Numbered from the stretch's first letter, positions 33,905 to 43,117 are shown. The stretch is DNA of 64,000 nucleotides from CAYFLR01 sp964343805 (GCA_964343805.1 CAYFLR010000022.1:17328-81327), one strand, 5' to 3'. Notes: a model not told the origin generated them from the sequence alone. Numbers and translations: made by a program.

Positions 33905-35215
33905 TCACTGGCCTAAGTATCTATTGATATTTTTAGGTAAGACCGGGTAGATGGTGGGGTCTTTGGTGATATCATTCCCTACCTGAACTGCCTGATAATT
34001 CTCACGCACATAGGCAATCATGCCATCATCAATCACCTTTCCGGTTTCTGGACATAAAATCTTTAAATGAGGTCCATAGTAGCGAATCACATGCATGGTG
34101 ACATTTTCACCGCCGGTTCCAGCCACCAAACGATCTCCAATTCGATACCCTCTTTTACGACCGGCATTAATATATATCCATCGGCCGTACACTTTAGCCA
34201 CCTTTAAGGGTTTACGATAAGTGGTAAAAATCCCAGTTTGCTCTTGCAACTCAGCCACGACTTTTTTTCCTAGCACCGGTGCTTTAAACTGCTCTAATAT
34301 CTGGGTCTCTATGGGGATTATTTCGGCAGGAGGTTCTTCAGTGGGTTCTTCTGTTTCAACATTTTCATCGACTATCGGCAAGGATAGATTAAACCAAGGA
34401 AACTTCTCTTTATAAATGGTTTGACCATTAACCATATTGACCATTTCAACTTGCAACGAACTACGAACCGCAAAGATCGGCAGACCTTTTACTTGCTCAC
34501 GCTCTATCTTGAAATCGAGCCGCCCTTGCAAATGCTCAGACTTTCTATATCGGGTCAGATAAATATCACTGACAGATTGAAAATCTCCTCCCAATTTCCG
34601 AATGATGGTCATTGAGTAGTGATAATTTTCTGCATCTAAGAGGATGGTCTCTGGATAGAGTTCCGCCAGCAGCTCCCAATAAACTTGGGCATGGATTCCA
34701 CCTAGCACATCTCCATTCCCCTTTACACCCACTTCTAACTTTTTGAATTCACGAGTATTTTTCGTTTCAAAAGGGAGAGGAGAGGAAATAAATCCAGTTA
34801 TAAAACTGCGAATATCTTCGATCCACTGCTCTTCCGTTTCCAAATCCTTATTTACTAAATGCACAACTTCTCCGGTATAAAGCTCAGAAATACGAGTGTG
34901 TGCGACAAAACGATATTGCCCATCCACTAAACCGGAACGAGCAAGAGAGAATGATAAAATATAGGAGCTGCCAAGAGGGAGTCCCTCTATTTGAGTGTAT
35001 TTATAACCCGGCTTAACCCTTTCTGCTAAAGGCGCTCCGATTTCAGTGACGAGAGTATTGTATTCAGTCAGTTTCTGAGTGATCTCCCGATCAATATAGC
35101 CATAAAAGAGAGGCTCTACCACAAAGAGAGAGTTAGGAATGGCTTGGGCTTGGAGAGAAATTGCACCAAGCAAGGTCCAAAGAAGTAGGATGTTTTTTAG
35201 AGAATATACTGCCAT
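33905..35215 (-). CDS. Exported protein of unknown function with FlgT-C-like end
   Basis: Not firmly recognised. 436 residues with a signal peptide (NILLLWTLLGAISLQAQA). The central region is mixed alpha/beta. A Glu/Pro linker (VETEEPTEEPPAEI, about 300) leads to a C-terminal segment KVAKVYGRWIYINAGRKRGYRIGDRLVAG, which resembles the small beta-domain seen at the end of FlgT and related periplasmic proteins (a strand, then hydrophobic-x-x-G, then GD-L). No flagellar genes are near, so a flagellar role is not implied. A single gene between nrdJ and the YtfJ-like gene. Confidence 0.75.
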   Translation of the reverse strand: MAVYSLKNILLLWTLLGAISLQAQAIPNSLFVVEPLFYGYIDREITQKLTEYNTLVTEIGAPLAERVKPGYKYTQIEGLPLGSSYILSFSLARSGLVDGQYRFVAHTRISELYTGEVVHLVNKDLETEEQWIEDIRSFITGFISSPLPFETKNTREFKKLEVGVKGNGDVLGGIHAQVYWELLAELYPETILLDAENYHYSMTIIRKLGGDFQSVSDIYLTRYRKSEHLQGRLDFKIEREQVKGLPIFAVRSSLQVEMVNMVNGQTIYKEKFPWFNLSLPIVDENVETEEPTEEPPAEIIPIETQILEQFKAPVLGKKVVAELQEQTGIFTTYRKPLKVAKVYGRWIYINAGRKRGYRIGDRLVAGTGGENVTMHVIRYYGPHLKILCPETGKVIDDGMIAYVRENYQAVQVGNDITKDPTIYPVLPKNINRYLGQ

Positions 35216-35276
35216 GCTTTAGGTATCGACCAAAAGCAGGCAGAATTTAGTTTTTTTTGAGTAAAATATAAGAGGG

Positions 35277-38200
35277 TTAACTGCAACCCATTGAGTTTCC
35301 ACAATTTAAACATCTATAGCAGGAGCCATTACGAACAGTCGTATGGCCACAATCAGCACAGGGAGGGGCATCTCCCATCAGTGTATCATAGAGGCCTTGG
35401 CTTGCAGACTCACCAGTCTCTGCTTGAGCAATTTTACTCACAGCTTCAGCCACTGGTTGAGATTCTGGTTGGTTAACTTTAGGCTTCATTTCCATGGTCT
35501 GTTGAAAAAACCTTAATTCTTCTTGGCCAGGCTTTACATGAACAAAGTCGGTTCGACCAAGGTACTCCATCCCAAGGACTCGGAAGATAAAGTCAACAAC
35601 AGAAGTGGCTGTTTTAATATTTTCGTGTTCCACCATGCCATGAGGCTCAAAACGGGTGAAGGTTAACACATCCACAAACTCATCTAACGGAACCCCATGC
35701 TGAAGACCTTTGGAAACAGCAATAGCAAAACAGTTTAAGAGGGCACGGAATGAAGCTCCCTCTTTGTGCATATCGAGGAAGATCTCCCCCAACTTACCAT
35801 TACCGTACTCTCCCGTACGGAGATAAACCTTATGCCCACCGACTTTAGCTTCTACGGTAAAGCCATTTCGCTTTTTAGGTAAGCGGTGTCGCATAATATT
35901 CGGCTTCATTTTGAGCTGTTCCATACGATCTAAAACTTTTGTCATCAGCGTTTTTACATCGTCTCGTTCAAGCTGGCTGAGATCCATTTTAGAAACATCC
36001 ATCATTTGGGCGGCTTCTTTTTCTTCTGTCTTGGAAGAAAGAGGCTGGCTCAACTTACAACCATCACGGTAAAGTGCCACCGCTTTGATTCCCATTTTCC
36101 AAGCCTTTAGATAGAGATCCTTAATATCTTCTACAGTGGCATCGTTAGGCAAGTTAACCGTTTTGGAAATAGCACCGCTGATAAATGGTTGCACCGCAGC
36201 CATCATTTTTAGGTGACTGATAGGGCTTAAGAAGCGAGTTCCTTTATTGCCACAAGCATTAGCACAATCAAAAACAGGGAGATGCTCTGTCTTTAGATGA
36301 GGTGCTCCCTCTAAAGACATGGTTCCGCAAAGAGCCTCTTCCGCTTCTTCGATTTGCACAGCAGAGAGTCCCATGTGCTTCAATAAATTAAAACTGGGAT
36401 TTTTTGCCATTTCTGGTGTCACACCCAATTTATCTAGCGTAGTTAATGAGAGAGCTCCCGTTTGAAAAACACCCTCAATATTAAACGCAGACTGACATGA
36501 GTTCTGCAGATTTTTAATATCTTGTGTAGTGAAGCCTCTTTTTACAAGCTCTGTTTTACTAATATGAGGCACTTTATCCAAGGATTGAGTTCCAATGGCA
36601 TATTCAATAATTTCATCACTCTCTTTTTGGGAGTAACCGAGTTTTTTCAATGCCCGAGGAACAGAGCTATTTACAATTTTAAAGTAACCGCCTCCGGCTA
36701 GTTTCTTAAATTTCACCAAGGCAAAATCGGGCTCGATTCCAGTGGTATCACAATCCATCAATAAACCAATGGTTCCTGTCGGTGCCAATACTGACACTTG
36801 AGCATTACGATAACCATAGAGTTTACCTAGTTTATGAGCATCGGCTAATCCGTCAATAGCTGCCTGCTTGAGATAACTTGGAGCAGCAGAGGATATATCT
36901 TCAGCACATTCCAAATGACCTTTGATAACATTTAACATAGGTTCTTTATTTTCTTCATAACCACCAAAGGCTCCTCTAAAAGCAGCAACCTTGGAACTGG
37001 TTTTATAGGCTTCCCCTTGCATAATTGCAGTAATGGCAGCTGCAGTGGCCCGCCCCTCATCACTGTCATAAGGAATACCATCTACCATTAATAAAGCTCC
37101 TAGATTGGCATAGCCTAATCCTAAAGTTCGATAGTTATGGCTGTTAGCTGCGATTTGCTCTGTGGGATAGGAAGCCAGATCAACCACAATCTCTTGAGCA
37201 AGAACAAAAAGAGAACAGGCATGTTGGAAGCCCTCAATATCAAAATTACCCTCTTCATCCAAATATTTCATCAAGTTGATAGAGGCCAAATTACAGGCGG
37301 TATCATCTAAAAACATATACTCAGAACAGGGGTTAGAGGCGAATATTTTCTCTGTATTAGAGCAGGTATGCCATTTGTTGATGGTTGAGTCATATTGTAA
37401 GCCTGGGTCAGCACACTTCCAGGCCGCTTTGCAAATTCGATCAAAAAGTTCACGAGCTTTGAACTTATCAGCCACTTCTCCCGTGGTTCGGCAAGTAGTC
37501 TCCCAGTCACCATCCTTTTCCACCGCATTCATAAATTCATCGGTCACACGGACAGAGTTATTTGAATTTTGCCCACTGACAGTGCGATAGGCCTCTCCGT
37601 TAAAATCGGAAGGATAACCAGCATCGACCAAGGCTTGAACCTTGTTCTCTTCACTGGATTTCCATTCTACAAAATCCATTATTTCAGGATGATCAGCATC
37701 CAAACAGACCATTTTAGCAGCCCGTCTTGTGGTACCACCTGATTTGGTAGCTCCAGCACCTCGGTCAAGAACGGTTAAAAAGCTCATCAGACCAGAGGAG
37801 CAACCCCCTCCTGAAAGCTTTTCATTTCCCCCTCGAATCTTAGAAAAGTTGGTTCCGGTTCCGGATCCAAATTTAAAAATGCGCGCCTCTTTCTTACACA
37901 GGTCAAAAATCGACATAAGATCATCTTCAACCCTTTGAATAAAGCAAGCGGAACATTGAGGGTGGGCATAACTATTATCAGTCAATTTAATTTTGTCATC
38001 AACAGGATCCCAATAATAGTTTCCTCCTGATCCCTTGATGCCATACTCGTGATGAAGACCACAGTTAAACCATACAGGAGAATTAAAGGCTCCACGTTGA
38101 GTTAGGAGTAAATAAGTCATCTCGTTTTCAAAGCTCTCTGCATCTTCTGCAGTAGCAAAGTAACCATTCTCTTCCCCATAAGTTCGAATGGTGTGGGCGA

Positions 38201-38537
38201 CTCGGTAAACTAACTGCTTAATAGAAATTTCATGACCCGTTTTAGGAACCCCCGCTTTCCTAAAATACTTGGACACGGCAATATCAACTGCCAGCTGACT
38301 CCACCCCTCTGGCACTTCCAAGTTTTCCATGGCAAAAACCACTGTTCCATCAGGATTGGTGATTTTTGCAGATCTATTTTGATACTTAACTTGTTCATAG
38401 ACAGACTGATTTTCTGATGTATGAAAACGAGGTATGCTCATCCCCTTGATTCCTTCTAAGGGATTTTTCTTGGCATACTTCCGGTCCATCTTCTGACTGG
38501 CTTTGTTTCTCGATTGCTCTTTCGATAATTGTGGCAT
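35277..38537 (-). CDS. nrdJ: Adenosylcobalamin-dependent (class II) ribonucleotide reductase
   Basis: Converts ribonucleotides to deoxyribonucleotides using a radical generated from coenzyme B12. It is a long form of 1086 residues. Visible blocks: RGAFNSPVWFNCGL, SACFIQRVEDDLMSI, FKFGSGTGTNFSKIRG, GGTTRRAAKMVCLD, NPCSEYMFLDDTACNLASINL-type active-site loop (split here: NPCSEYMFLDD, then CNLASINL), APTGTIGLLMDCDTTGIEP, and a C-terminal CADCG/CYRCLNCG cysteine cluster that serves as zinc or redox tail. AGGAGGT precedes the ATG. No oxygen-dependent NrdAB is visible here. The gene is single, with its own promoter and a leader of about 110 bases. Confidence 0.96.
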   Translation of the reverse strand: MPQLSKEQSRNKASQKMDRKYAKKNPLEGIKGMSIPRFHTSENQSVYEQVKYQNRSAKITNPDGTVVFAMENLEVPEGWSQLAVDIAVSKYFRKAGVPKTGHEISIKQLVYRVAHTIRTYGEENGYFATAEDAESFENEMTYLLLTQRGAFNSPVWFNCGLHHEYGIKGSGGNYYWDPVDDKIKLTDNSYAHPQCSACFIQRVEDDLMSIFDLCKKEARIFKFGSGTGTNFSKIRGGNEKLSGGGCSSGLMSFLTVLDRGAGATKSGGTTRRAAKMVCLDADHPEIMDFVEWKSSEENKVQALVDAGYPSDFNGEAYRTVSGQNSNNSVRVTDEFMNAVEKDGDWETTCRTTGEVADKFKARELFDRICKAAWKCADPGLQYDSTINKWHTCSNTEKIFASNPCSEYMFLDDTACNLASINLMKYLDEEGNFDIEGFQHACSLFVLAQEIVVDLASYPTEQIAANSHNYRTLGLGYANLGALLMVDGIPYDSDEGRATAAAITAIMQGEAYKTSSKVAAFRGAFGGYEENKEPMLNVIKGHLECAEDISSAAPSYLKQAAIDGLADAHKLGKLYGYRNAQVSVLAPTGTIGLLMDCDTTGIEPDFALVKFKKLAGGGYFKIVNSSVPRALKKLGYSQKESDEIIEYAIGTQSLDKVPHISKTELVKRGFTTQDIKNLQNSCQSAFNIEGVFQTGALSLTTLDKLGVTPEMAKNPSFNLLKHMGLSAVQIEEAEEALCGTMSLEGAPHLKTEHLPVFDCANACGNKGTRFLSPISHLKMMAAVQPFISGAISKTVNLPNDATVEDIKDLYLKAWKMGIKAVALYRDGCKLSQPLSSKTEEKEAAQMMDVSKMDLSQLERDDVKTLMTKVLDRMEQLKMKPNIMRHRLPKKRNGFTVEAKVGGHKVYLRTGEYGNGKLGEIFLDMHKEGASFRALLNCFAIAVSKGLQHGVPLDEFVDVLTFTRFEPHGMVEHENIKTATSVVDFIFRVLGMEYLGRTDFVHVKPGQEELRFFQQTMEMKPKVNQPESQPVAEAVSKIAQAETGESASQGLYDTLMGDAPPCADCGHTTVRNGSCYRCLNCGNSMGCS

Positions 38538-38648
38538 TCATAACCTCCTGAATTAACCTACTACATGATCAGCTAGATCAGCACACAGATCCCCGCTCAC
38601 CCACCCTGGTGCACGTTATCCGCTTATGCTGGATGTTCGTTCATTTGA
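38538..38648 (-). promoter_or_regulatory. Long GC-rich leader of nrdJ, possible structured RNA
   Basis: From the predicted start near 38648 the nrdJ transcript would carry about 110 untranslated bases. The part at 38581-38640 is much richer in G+C than the surroundings. It offers CAGCA/TGCTG closing pairs, ATCC/GGAT and a GTGCAC palindrome. No B12-box was found, so a cobalamin riboswitch is not supported. Confidence 0.4.
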
Positions 38649-38654
38649 CTGTTT

Positions 38655-38683
38655 CTTATAACTAGTGGCCAAAAAAAAATCAA
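38655..38683 (-). promoter_or_regulatory. Sigma-70-like promoter for nrdJ
   Basis: On the minus strand: TTGATT (38683-38678), 17 bases including a T-tract, then TATAAG (38660-38655). Good match in sequence and spacing, oriented towards nrdJ. Confidence 0.6.
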
Positions 38684-38700
38684 TCTGTTTCCAAAACTAT

Positions 38701-38730
38701 TTGACACTCGATGCTGAAAGCGGCTGTAAT
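38701..38730 (+). promoter_or_regulatory. Sigma-70-like promoter for the gene at 38762
   Basis: TTGACA (38701-38706), 18 bases, TGTAAT (38725-38730), placing the start about 25 bases before the ATG at 38762. Perfect -35 and a five-of-six -10. Confidence 0.65.
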
Positions 38731-38761
38731 AACTATAGAAAAATTTTAGGGATTTTAGACG

Positions 38762-39337
38762 ATGTCATTTAAACCATTTTTTCTATTTTTTTTAATCCTC
38801 TGTGCCCCCCTCTCCTCTAGCTATGGGTACATTCTTCAAATTCTTGGAGGGGCCGGGTTACCTACCCAAGGCTATTTACAGACCTCTATTCAAATAAGCA
38901 ACATTGCTCTAACCCTTTCAGCAGACTACGGACCAACTTATCCTGCTACCTTCAAGTACTCTCCATCCCCCCCCATTAAAATAAAAGAAATGGTGATGGG
39001 AGGGGGCGCCCATATAGAGGTGTATCCCTTCAAGCGATTCCCTTCTTCTATCAATCATTTCAGCTTTTTCAATCTGGGTGCTAGCTATTATTTACATAAT
39101 ATCCAGATTACCAACCTAAAAAACAAAACCACCACCATGGAAGGTTACATACACCCGGCCATATATTTTGTATTAGGTGGAGGCGGCAATTTTATTTGGT
39201 CAGGCGGTCTAACGACCAAAGTAGGGATCAATCTCATGTATCATACCGCAGGAGACACTAATCCCCTGCTAGGTGAGAGGAAACACCCCTACCTCATGCC
39301 TTACTTGTACCTCTTGTTTGGATACACAATCCTATAG
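38762..39337 (+). CDS. Exported barrel-like protein of unknown family
   Basis: A 191-residue protein with a signal peptide (FFLFFLILCAPLSSSYG|YI). The mature part has alternating strands with Gly and aromatic residues (ISNIALTLSADYGP, FFNLGASYYLHNIQI, YIHPAIYFVLGGGGNFIW, LFGYTIL), the look of a small eight-strand outer-membrane barrel. No family recognised. It has its own promoter, divergent from nrdJ; AGGG in the AGGGATTTTAGACG stretch is a fair ribosome-binding site. Confidence 0.7.
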   Translation: MSFKPFFLFFLILCAPLSSSYGYILQILGGAGLPTQGYLQTSIQISNIALTLSADYGPTYPATFKYSPSPPIKIKEMVMGGGAHIEVYPFKRFPSSINHFSFFNLGASYYLHNIQITNLKNKTTTMEGYIHPAIYFVLGGGGNFIWSGGLTTKVGINLMYHTAGDTNPLLGERKHPYLMPYLYLLFGYTIL

Positions 39338-39427
39338 ATCTAGGATCTGTCAACATAACGAATCTCCTACTCAATATGATGAGATAAGAATTAAGTAATG
39401 TTGAATAGGATTTTAATTATTGGGTAT

Positions 39428-39631
39428 TCAGTAGAGCTGTCGGCCGCAGTAGGTTGCAGTGACTTTTTTCTTTGTTTTCGAACACTCTGGACATGTTCGA
39501 TCGCCAAATGACTTAAACGGTCTTTGACATATATTACAGGCTCGATTCTTCACACTAATCAACGGTAAACCTGCTAACTTACGGGTTTTGTTGATTTCAA
39601 CTAAGTCCTTCATTTGCATATCGTGTCCCAT
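39428..39631 (-). CDS. Small zinc-ribbon protein
   Basis: A 67-residue cytoplasmic protein. CNICQRPFKSFGDRTCPECSK holds two CxxC pairs (a treble-clef-like zinc ribbon) and follows the R-x-C-x-x-C-x-x-x-F-x-S-x-x-x-R-x-C-x-x-C pattern common in small proteins of Proteobacteria and Bdellovibrionota. The N-terminal part is basic and helical (VEINKTRKLAGLPLI). The start may be the first ATG (39631) or one of two further in-frame ATGs shortly downstream. It could bind nucleic acid; the role is unknown. Confidence 0.7.
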   Translation of the reverse strand: MGHDMQMKDLVEINKTRKLAGLPLISVKNRACNICQRPFKSFGDRTCPECSKTKKKVTATYCGRQLY

Positions 39632-39916
39632 CCGTTTATCCCGCTGTTTCTATTAACAAAACGCTGCCAAAACCTTTGCTAGAGCAAAAATTGTGCGGGT
39701 AAATATCGCTTATTTTGCATTTGTTGTCAACCCGATTATCAAATCTTTTATAACCCCCGAAAAGGGGAGGTTAGAGCCACCAAGGTCCTTCCTTTGAAAG
39801 AATTACCTCAATATTTCTTCTAGTTACATCTGGGATAGAGGCATCCTAGGCTAGCATTTGATCTATGACCGGATTTTAATTATAATTGAAATAGACTTAG
39901 AACAAAGGGACTATCG
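39632..39916. other. Intergenic region with a GC-rich hairpin
   Basis: 285 bases without a gene. The clearest structure is at 39751-39773: TAACC pairs with GGTTA and CCC with GGG around a GAAAA loop, with a two-base bulge. It is not followed by a T-run, so it is not a typical terminator. AT-rich DNA just before 39917 (TTTTAATTATAATTG) probably contains the promoter of the GYF_2 gene. Confidence 0.4.
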
Positions 39917-40945
39917 ATGATTGAGTACTCAAAAGCTACCAGTTATAGGATTAACTTACCCGAAGAGGGGTTATATTATAGTTATAGAGGGACCAAGGAC
40001 CCAGTAGGTCCTGTCTCCTACGTTCAACTTAAAGAAAAGTTTCTAACTAGAGATATTCCACCCAACTCTTTCATCTGGTATCACGGTCTTCAAAGTTGGG
40101 TTTCCCTCAAGGACTGTGATGGATTTAACACCCTCGCTCCCGCAGAGAAATTAGCACCCCCGAATGAAATAAAGGCAGATCAACTGCTGGTAATAACCGA
40201 TGGCAACGAAGTTCCATTTACTCTAGCTAAAGCTATAGCCGCAGTGGAGGCCAAAGAGATTCTTCACTCTGATGCGGTGTACTCTTCTAACACCAAAAAA
40301 TGGACTCGTGCCGACGAGCATGAAGATCTCAAATCCACTTTTGAGAAGCTGAATGCCATCGTATTTGAGCCTCAAGTTGAACCAGTAGATCAAACAGAAA
40401 TGGTCAATGACGAAGCGAAAGGGGACACACCAGAAGAGGATCCCACTCAATTAACGGCAAAACCCGAAATGGAAGCCGACTTATTTGGCGAAGTGACTCC
40501 AGCCGAAGCGGTGAGCAAAGAGCAAAATATAGAAGAGGAAATCGAAGAGGAAATGGAAGAGGAACCCACTCCCGCTCCTCCTGTCTTAGCAAAAAAAGAA
40601 GTTAATTTAGAAGAGGATCTCTTCGCCCCCATTACTCCTGTTGAAGAAGTGGTCACAGTTAAGCCTCCTGCACCTGTAGAACCAAGGAAAACCACTCTTC
40701 CCGAAACAGAAGAGGAAGTTGAAGAAACCGCAGCTCCTGCTCTTTTACAGAAAGCTCCATCTGTTGATAAAAAGACAGCCCCAGTGAAAGGGTCTCTCTT
40801 TCGAACTCTTACACTGTGGTTAACCACCATTTTATTTCTATTAATCGCGGCACTCAGCAGCTCTATCTTACTCTTTAAGGTGGAGTTTTTATCCTTTATC
40901 GATCGCTCCCCAGTGATCCAATCCTTTTTACTCCTTTTCAAATAA
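39917..40945 (+). CDS. GYF_2-domain protein with C-terminal membrane anchor
   Basis: A 342-residue protein. Residues 18-72 form a GYF_2 domain: LYYSYRGTKDPVGPVSYVQLKEKF, then IPPNSFIWYHGLQSWVSL, the W-x-x-G/W pattern that binds proline-rich peptides. A second, weaker copy follows at about 92-140 (LVITDGNEVPFTLAKAI, YSSNTKKWTRADE). Then a long acidic, Pro/Glu linker to about 290 and one membrane helix (LWLTTILFLLIAALSSSILLF, about 297-317). The topology suggests a cytoplasmic adaptor domain tethered to the inner membrane. A single gene; ligand unknown. Confidence 0.82.
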   Translation: MIEYSKATSYRINLPEEGLYYSYRGTKDPVGPVSYVQLKEKFLTRDIPPNSFIWYHGLQSWVSLKDCDGFNTLAPAEKLAPPNEIKADQLLVITDGNEVPFTLAKAIAAVEAKEILHSDAVYSSNTKKWTRADEHEDLKSTFEKLNAIVFEPQVEPVDQTEMVNDEAKGDTPEEDPTQLTAKPEMEADLFGEVTPAEAVSKEQNIEEEIEEEMEEEPTPAPPVLAKKEVNLEEDLFAPITPVEEVVTVKPPAPVEPRKTTLPETEEEVEETAAPALLQKAPSVDKKTAPVKGSLFRTLTLWLTTILFLLIAALSSSILLFKVEFLSFIDRSPVIQSFLLLFK

Positions 40946-41027
40946 CTCCCGATAAAACACCCAATTCTGTTTGTTTTAGCCTCAAGTTTGTGTTATTTAA
41001 TCCTCAAAACATGAATAAGGAGACTTT

Positions 41028-42425
41028 ATGATCAGATTTTTCATCTCTTTAGTAGTATGGATAAGTGTCTGCGGATCCCTCTTTGCGGTTCAACCGAACA
41101 AGAAAAATTTACCCATAGGGCTAGCTCCTTTTGAAACTATTCCGAAACCACTAAAGGAAGCTCCTTCCACTCCTCCGCCGTATGGTCCTGTATATGCTCT
41201 TGGTGAATGGGAGGAAGCCTCATCGGTTATGACATTATGGCCAAATGCCAGTCTCATACAAGCCTTATCAGATCATAATAAAGTGACTCTCTTAGCAGAT
41301 CATCTGAAAGATAAAAATTGGTGGCAGAACTGGCTTTCCCAAAAAGCCATCGCCCAAAATAACATATCCTATTATATAGTACGCACTAATAGTATGTGGG
41401 TCAGAGATTACGGTCCGTGGTTTGTGGTGGATGGAAAAGGTCAAATGGGCCTGGTGGACACCATCTATAATCGCCCCCGACCTTTAGATGACAAGGTTCC
41501 TCTTTTTATTTCCAGAACCCTAGATATTCCTTACTATCAATTAGGTTTGGTTCACACCGGGGGCAATTTTTACCCCGATGGTCTATGGAATGGATTTTCT
41601 TCTACCTTGGTATACACCGAAAATGAGTCTAAGAGTAAAACAGAAGTGAATGAACTCATGCGCGATTATTTAGGAATTAGACGCTACACCACCAGTGAAC
41701 TGGCTCCGCAATTGACCATCGAACACATCGATACATTTGCTAAACTAGTTGCACCGGATACACTGGTAGTTGCACAATTCCAATCTCACGAATCGCCCTA
41801 TTACGAAGACACTGAGGAATTAGTTACCAAATTAAAAGCACTAAAAAGTCCCTACCAAACACCCTACAAAATTTTCCGCATTCGCATGATTAAAAAGCAT
41901 GTTTGGTACAGTGATTATCGAGCCTATATCAACTCATTTATCAGCAATCGAACTCTCTATATGCCTAGCTATGGAGATGATTGGGACGACTATGCTCAGT
42001 CAGTATTTGAGAAGGCTCTCCCAGGGTACAATGGGGTCAAGGTGGATGCGAAAAATACTTCATTGGGTGACTCGGTTCATTGCCGCACCAGGAATATCCA
42101 TGAAGAAAACACTATCTTTATTTTCCCCCGAATTCCCTACATTGGTGGCAATGAAAAACGCCCCATCGAAATTATAGCAGATATTATTCCTAGCCCTGGA
42201 GCAAAAATAATAGAAGCCCCTAAAGTTCACTGGCAGGTGAATGATTCTCGAGTGCATATGATGAAAATGAGTGCTTTAGGCGGTTTTCGCTACAAAACCA
42301 TTTTACCTAGCCAGCTGCCTGGAAGTGAAATCTCATTATATATAGAAGTGGAAGACAGCCTTGGTATTAGAAAAATGGCCCCCATCGCCGCTCCAGCCAT
42401 GACCATTGATTTTACGATCAAATAG
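41028..42425 (+). CDS. Secreted peptidylarginine deiminase, PPAD-like, with C-terminal Ig-like domain
   Basis: A 465-residue exported enzyme of the guanidino-group-modifying superfamily, expected to convert peptidyl arginine to citrulline. Signal peptide at 1-20. Catalytic set: Asp127 in MWVRDYGPWF, His233 and Asp235 in IEHIDTF, Cys352 in GDSVHCRTR; also HTGGNFYPDG. IYNRPRPLDD (146-155) keeps both arginines that in Porphyromonas gingivalis PPAD (Arg152, Arg154) hold the C-terminal carboxylate of substrates. From about 395 an Ig-like domain follows, as in PPAD. A plain cytoplasmic agmatine deiminase would lack the signal and the Ig domain. A single gene, convergent with the next, with a clear AAGGAGA ribosome-binding site. 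Confidence 0.88.
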   Translation: MIRFFISLVVWISVCGSLFAVQPNKKNLPIGLAPFETIPKPLKEAPSTPPPYGPVYALGEWEEASSVMTLWPNASLIQALSDHNKVTLLADHLKDKNWWQNWLSQKAIAQNNISYYIVRTNSMWVRDYGPWFVVDGKGQMGLVDTIYNRPRPLDDKVPLFISRTLDIPYYQLGLVHTGGNFYPDGLWNGFSSTLVYTENESKSKTEVNELMRDYLGIRRYTTSELAPQLTIEHIDTFAKLVAPDTLVVAQFQSHESPYYEDTEELVTKLKALKSPYQTPYKIFRIRMIKKHVWYSDYRAYINSFISNRTLYMPSYGDDWDDYAQSVFEKALPGYNGVKVDAKNTSLGDSVHCRTRNIHEENTIFIFPRIPYIGGNEKRPIEIIADIIPSPGAKIIEAPKVHWQVNDSRVHMMKMSALGGFRYKTILPSQLPGSEISLYIEVEDSLGIRKMAPIAAPAMTIDFTIK

Positions 42426-42432
42426 AAACCAG

Positions 42433-43116
42433 TTATTTACAGAAGGTATTATCAAATAAGGCTCCGGTAGAAAAGCTGCCATTCTTAATTTCTATTTCAT
42501 CGCCCCCATTATCAGAAGAGAGAGTCACATTAAACTCTCCCGACATAAGTGACCCTTTTTCATAACCCTTTAATGAAAGTGAACCCGATTTAAGTTGGTA
42601 GCTTTCCCCATCGTCAAAGGTTGCCTCTGCCTTGGTAATCTCCGCTCCTTCACCTGTGGCATTCGTACTAGAAAAACTAATTGTTAAGGTAATACGAAAA
42701 CCATCCCCCGACAACACAACAGTTGCGGACTCCTTCCCCTCAGCTAAACCTTCACCTGCAGATAACATCACCGAAGTATTAAGAGCTTCATGGGCTTTAT
42801 TTAAAAGATCTTTTGCACTCCCTGAGATGCTAAATCCACCAGATTTATCCTTACCGCCTGATTGGCCGTCACCTTCCTTATCCCCTTCTTCAGCTTTCTT
42901 TTGTTCCTCTTCTTTTTTCTTTTGCTCAGCAGCAGCATCTTGTTTGGCTTTCTTTTCGGCATCTGACTGCTCTTGATCTTTACTTTTTGCCTCTTCCTCT
43001 TCCTTGGCTTTGGCTCTTTTCTCCTCTTCTTCTGATCCTTCAGTCTTTAGACCAGGACCACAGGCAAGAGCTCCCATAAAAAAAATAGAAAGTATCAAAA
43101 TAAATAATTTTTTCAT
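42433..43116 (-). CDS. Lipoprotein with charged linker and C-terminal beta domain
   Basis: 227 residues. Lipobox MGALAC (Cys19). Residues 24-80 are almost only Glu, Lys, Ala, Gln and Asp (a charged helix or linker), then a Gly/Ser/Lys stretch. The C-terminal 125 residues alternate in short beta strands (TVVLSGDGFRITLTISF, FDDGESYQLKSGSLSLKG, EIKNGSFSTGALF). Family not recognised. It lies downstream of the PEGA-barrel gene (one base apart) and may be its outer-membrane partner. Confidence 0.8.
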   Translation of the reverse strand: MKKLFILILSIFFMGALACGPGLKTEGSEEEEKRAKAKEEEEAKSKDQEQSDAEKKAKQDAAAEQKKKEEEQKKAEEGDKEGDGQSGGKDKSGGFSISGSAKDLLNKAHEALNTSVMLSAGEGLAEGKESATVVLSGDGFRITLTISFSSTNATGEGAEITKAEATFDDGESYQLKSGSLSLKGYEKGSLMSGEFNVTLSSDNGGDEIEIKNGSFSTGALFDNTFCK

Positions 43117-43117
43117 T

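Noticed and set aside
33905..35215. Flagellar FlgT
   Set aside because: Only a short C-terminal segment is reminiscent, and no flagellar genes are nearby.
38538..38690. Possible cobalamin riboswitch for nrdJ (GGCCACTAG resembles part of the core)
   Set aside because: The match lies at the predicted promoter, upstream of the transcript start, and no B12-box was found in the leader.
40223..40941. Minus-strand frames within the GYF_2 gene
   Set aside because: They are low-complexity Ser/Leu shadows of the Glu/Pro-rich linker.
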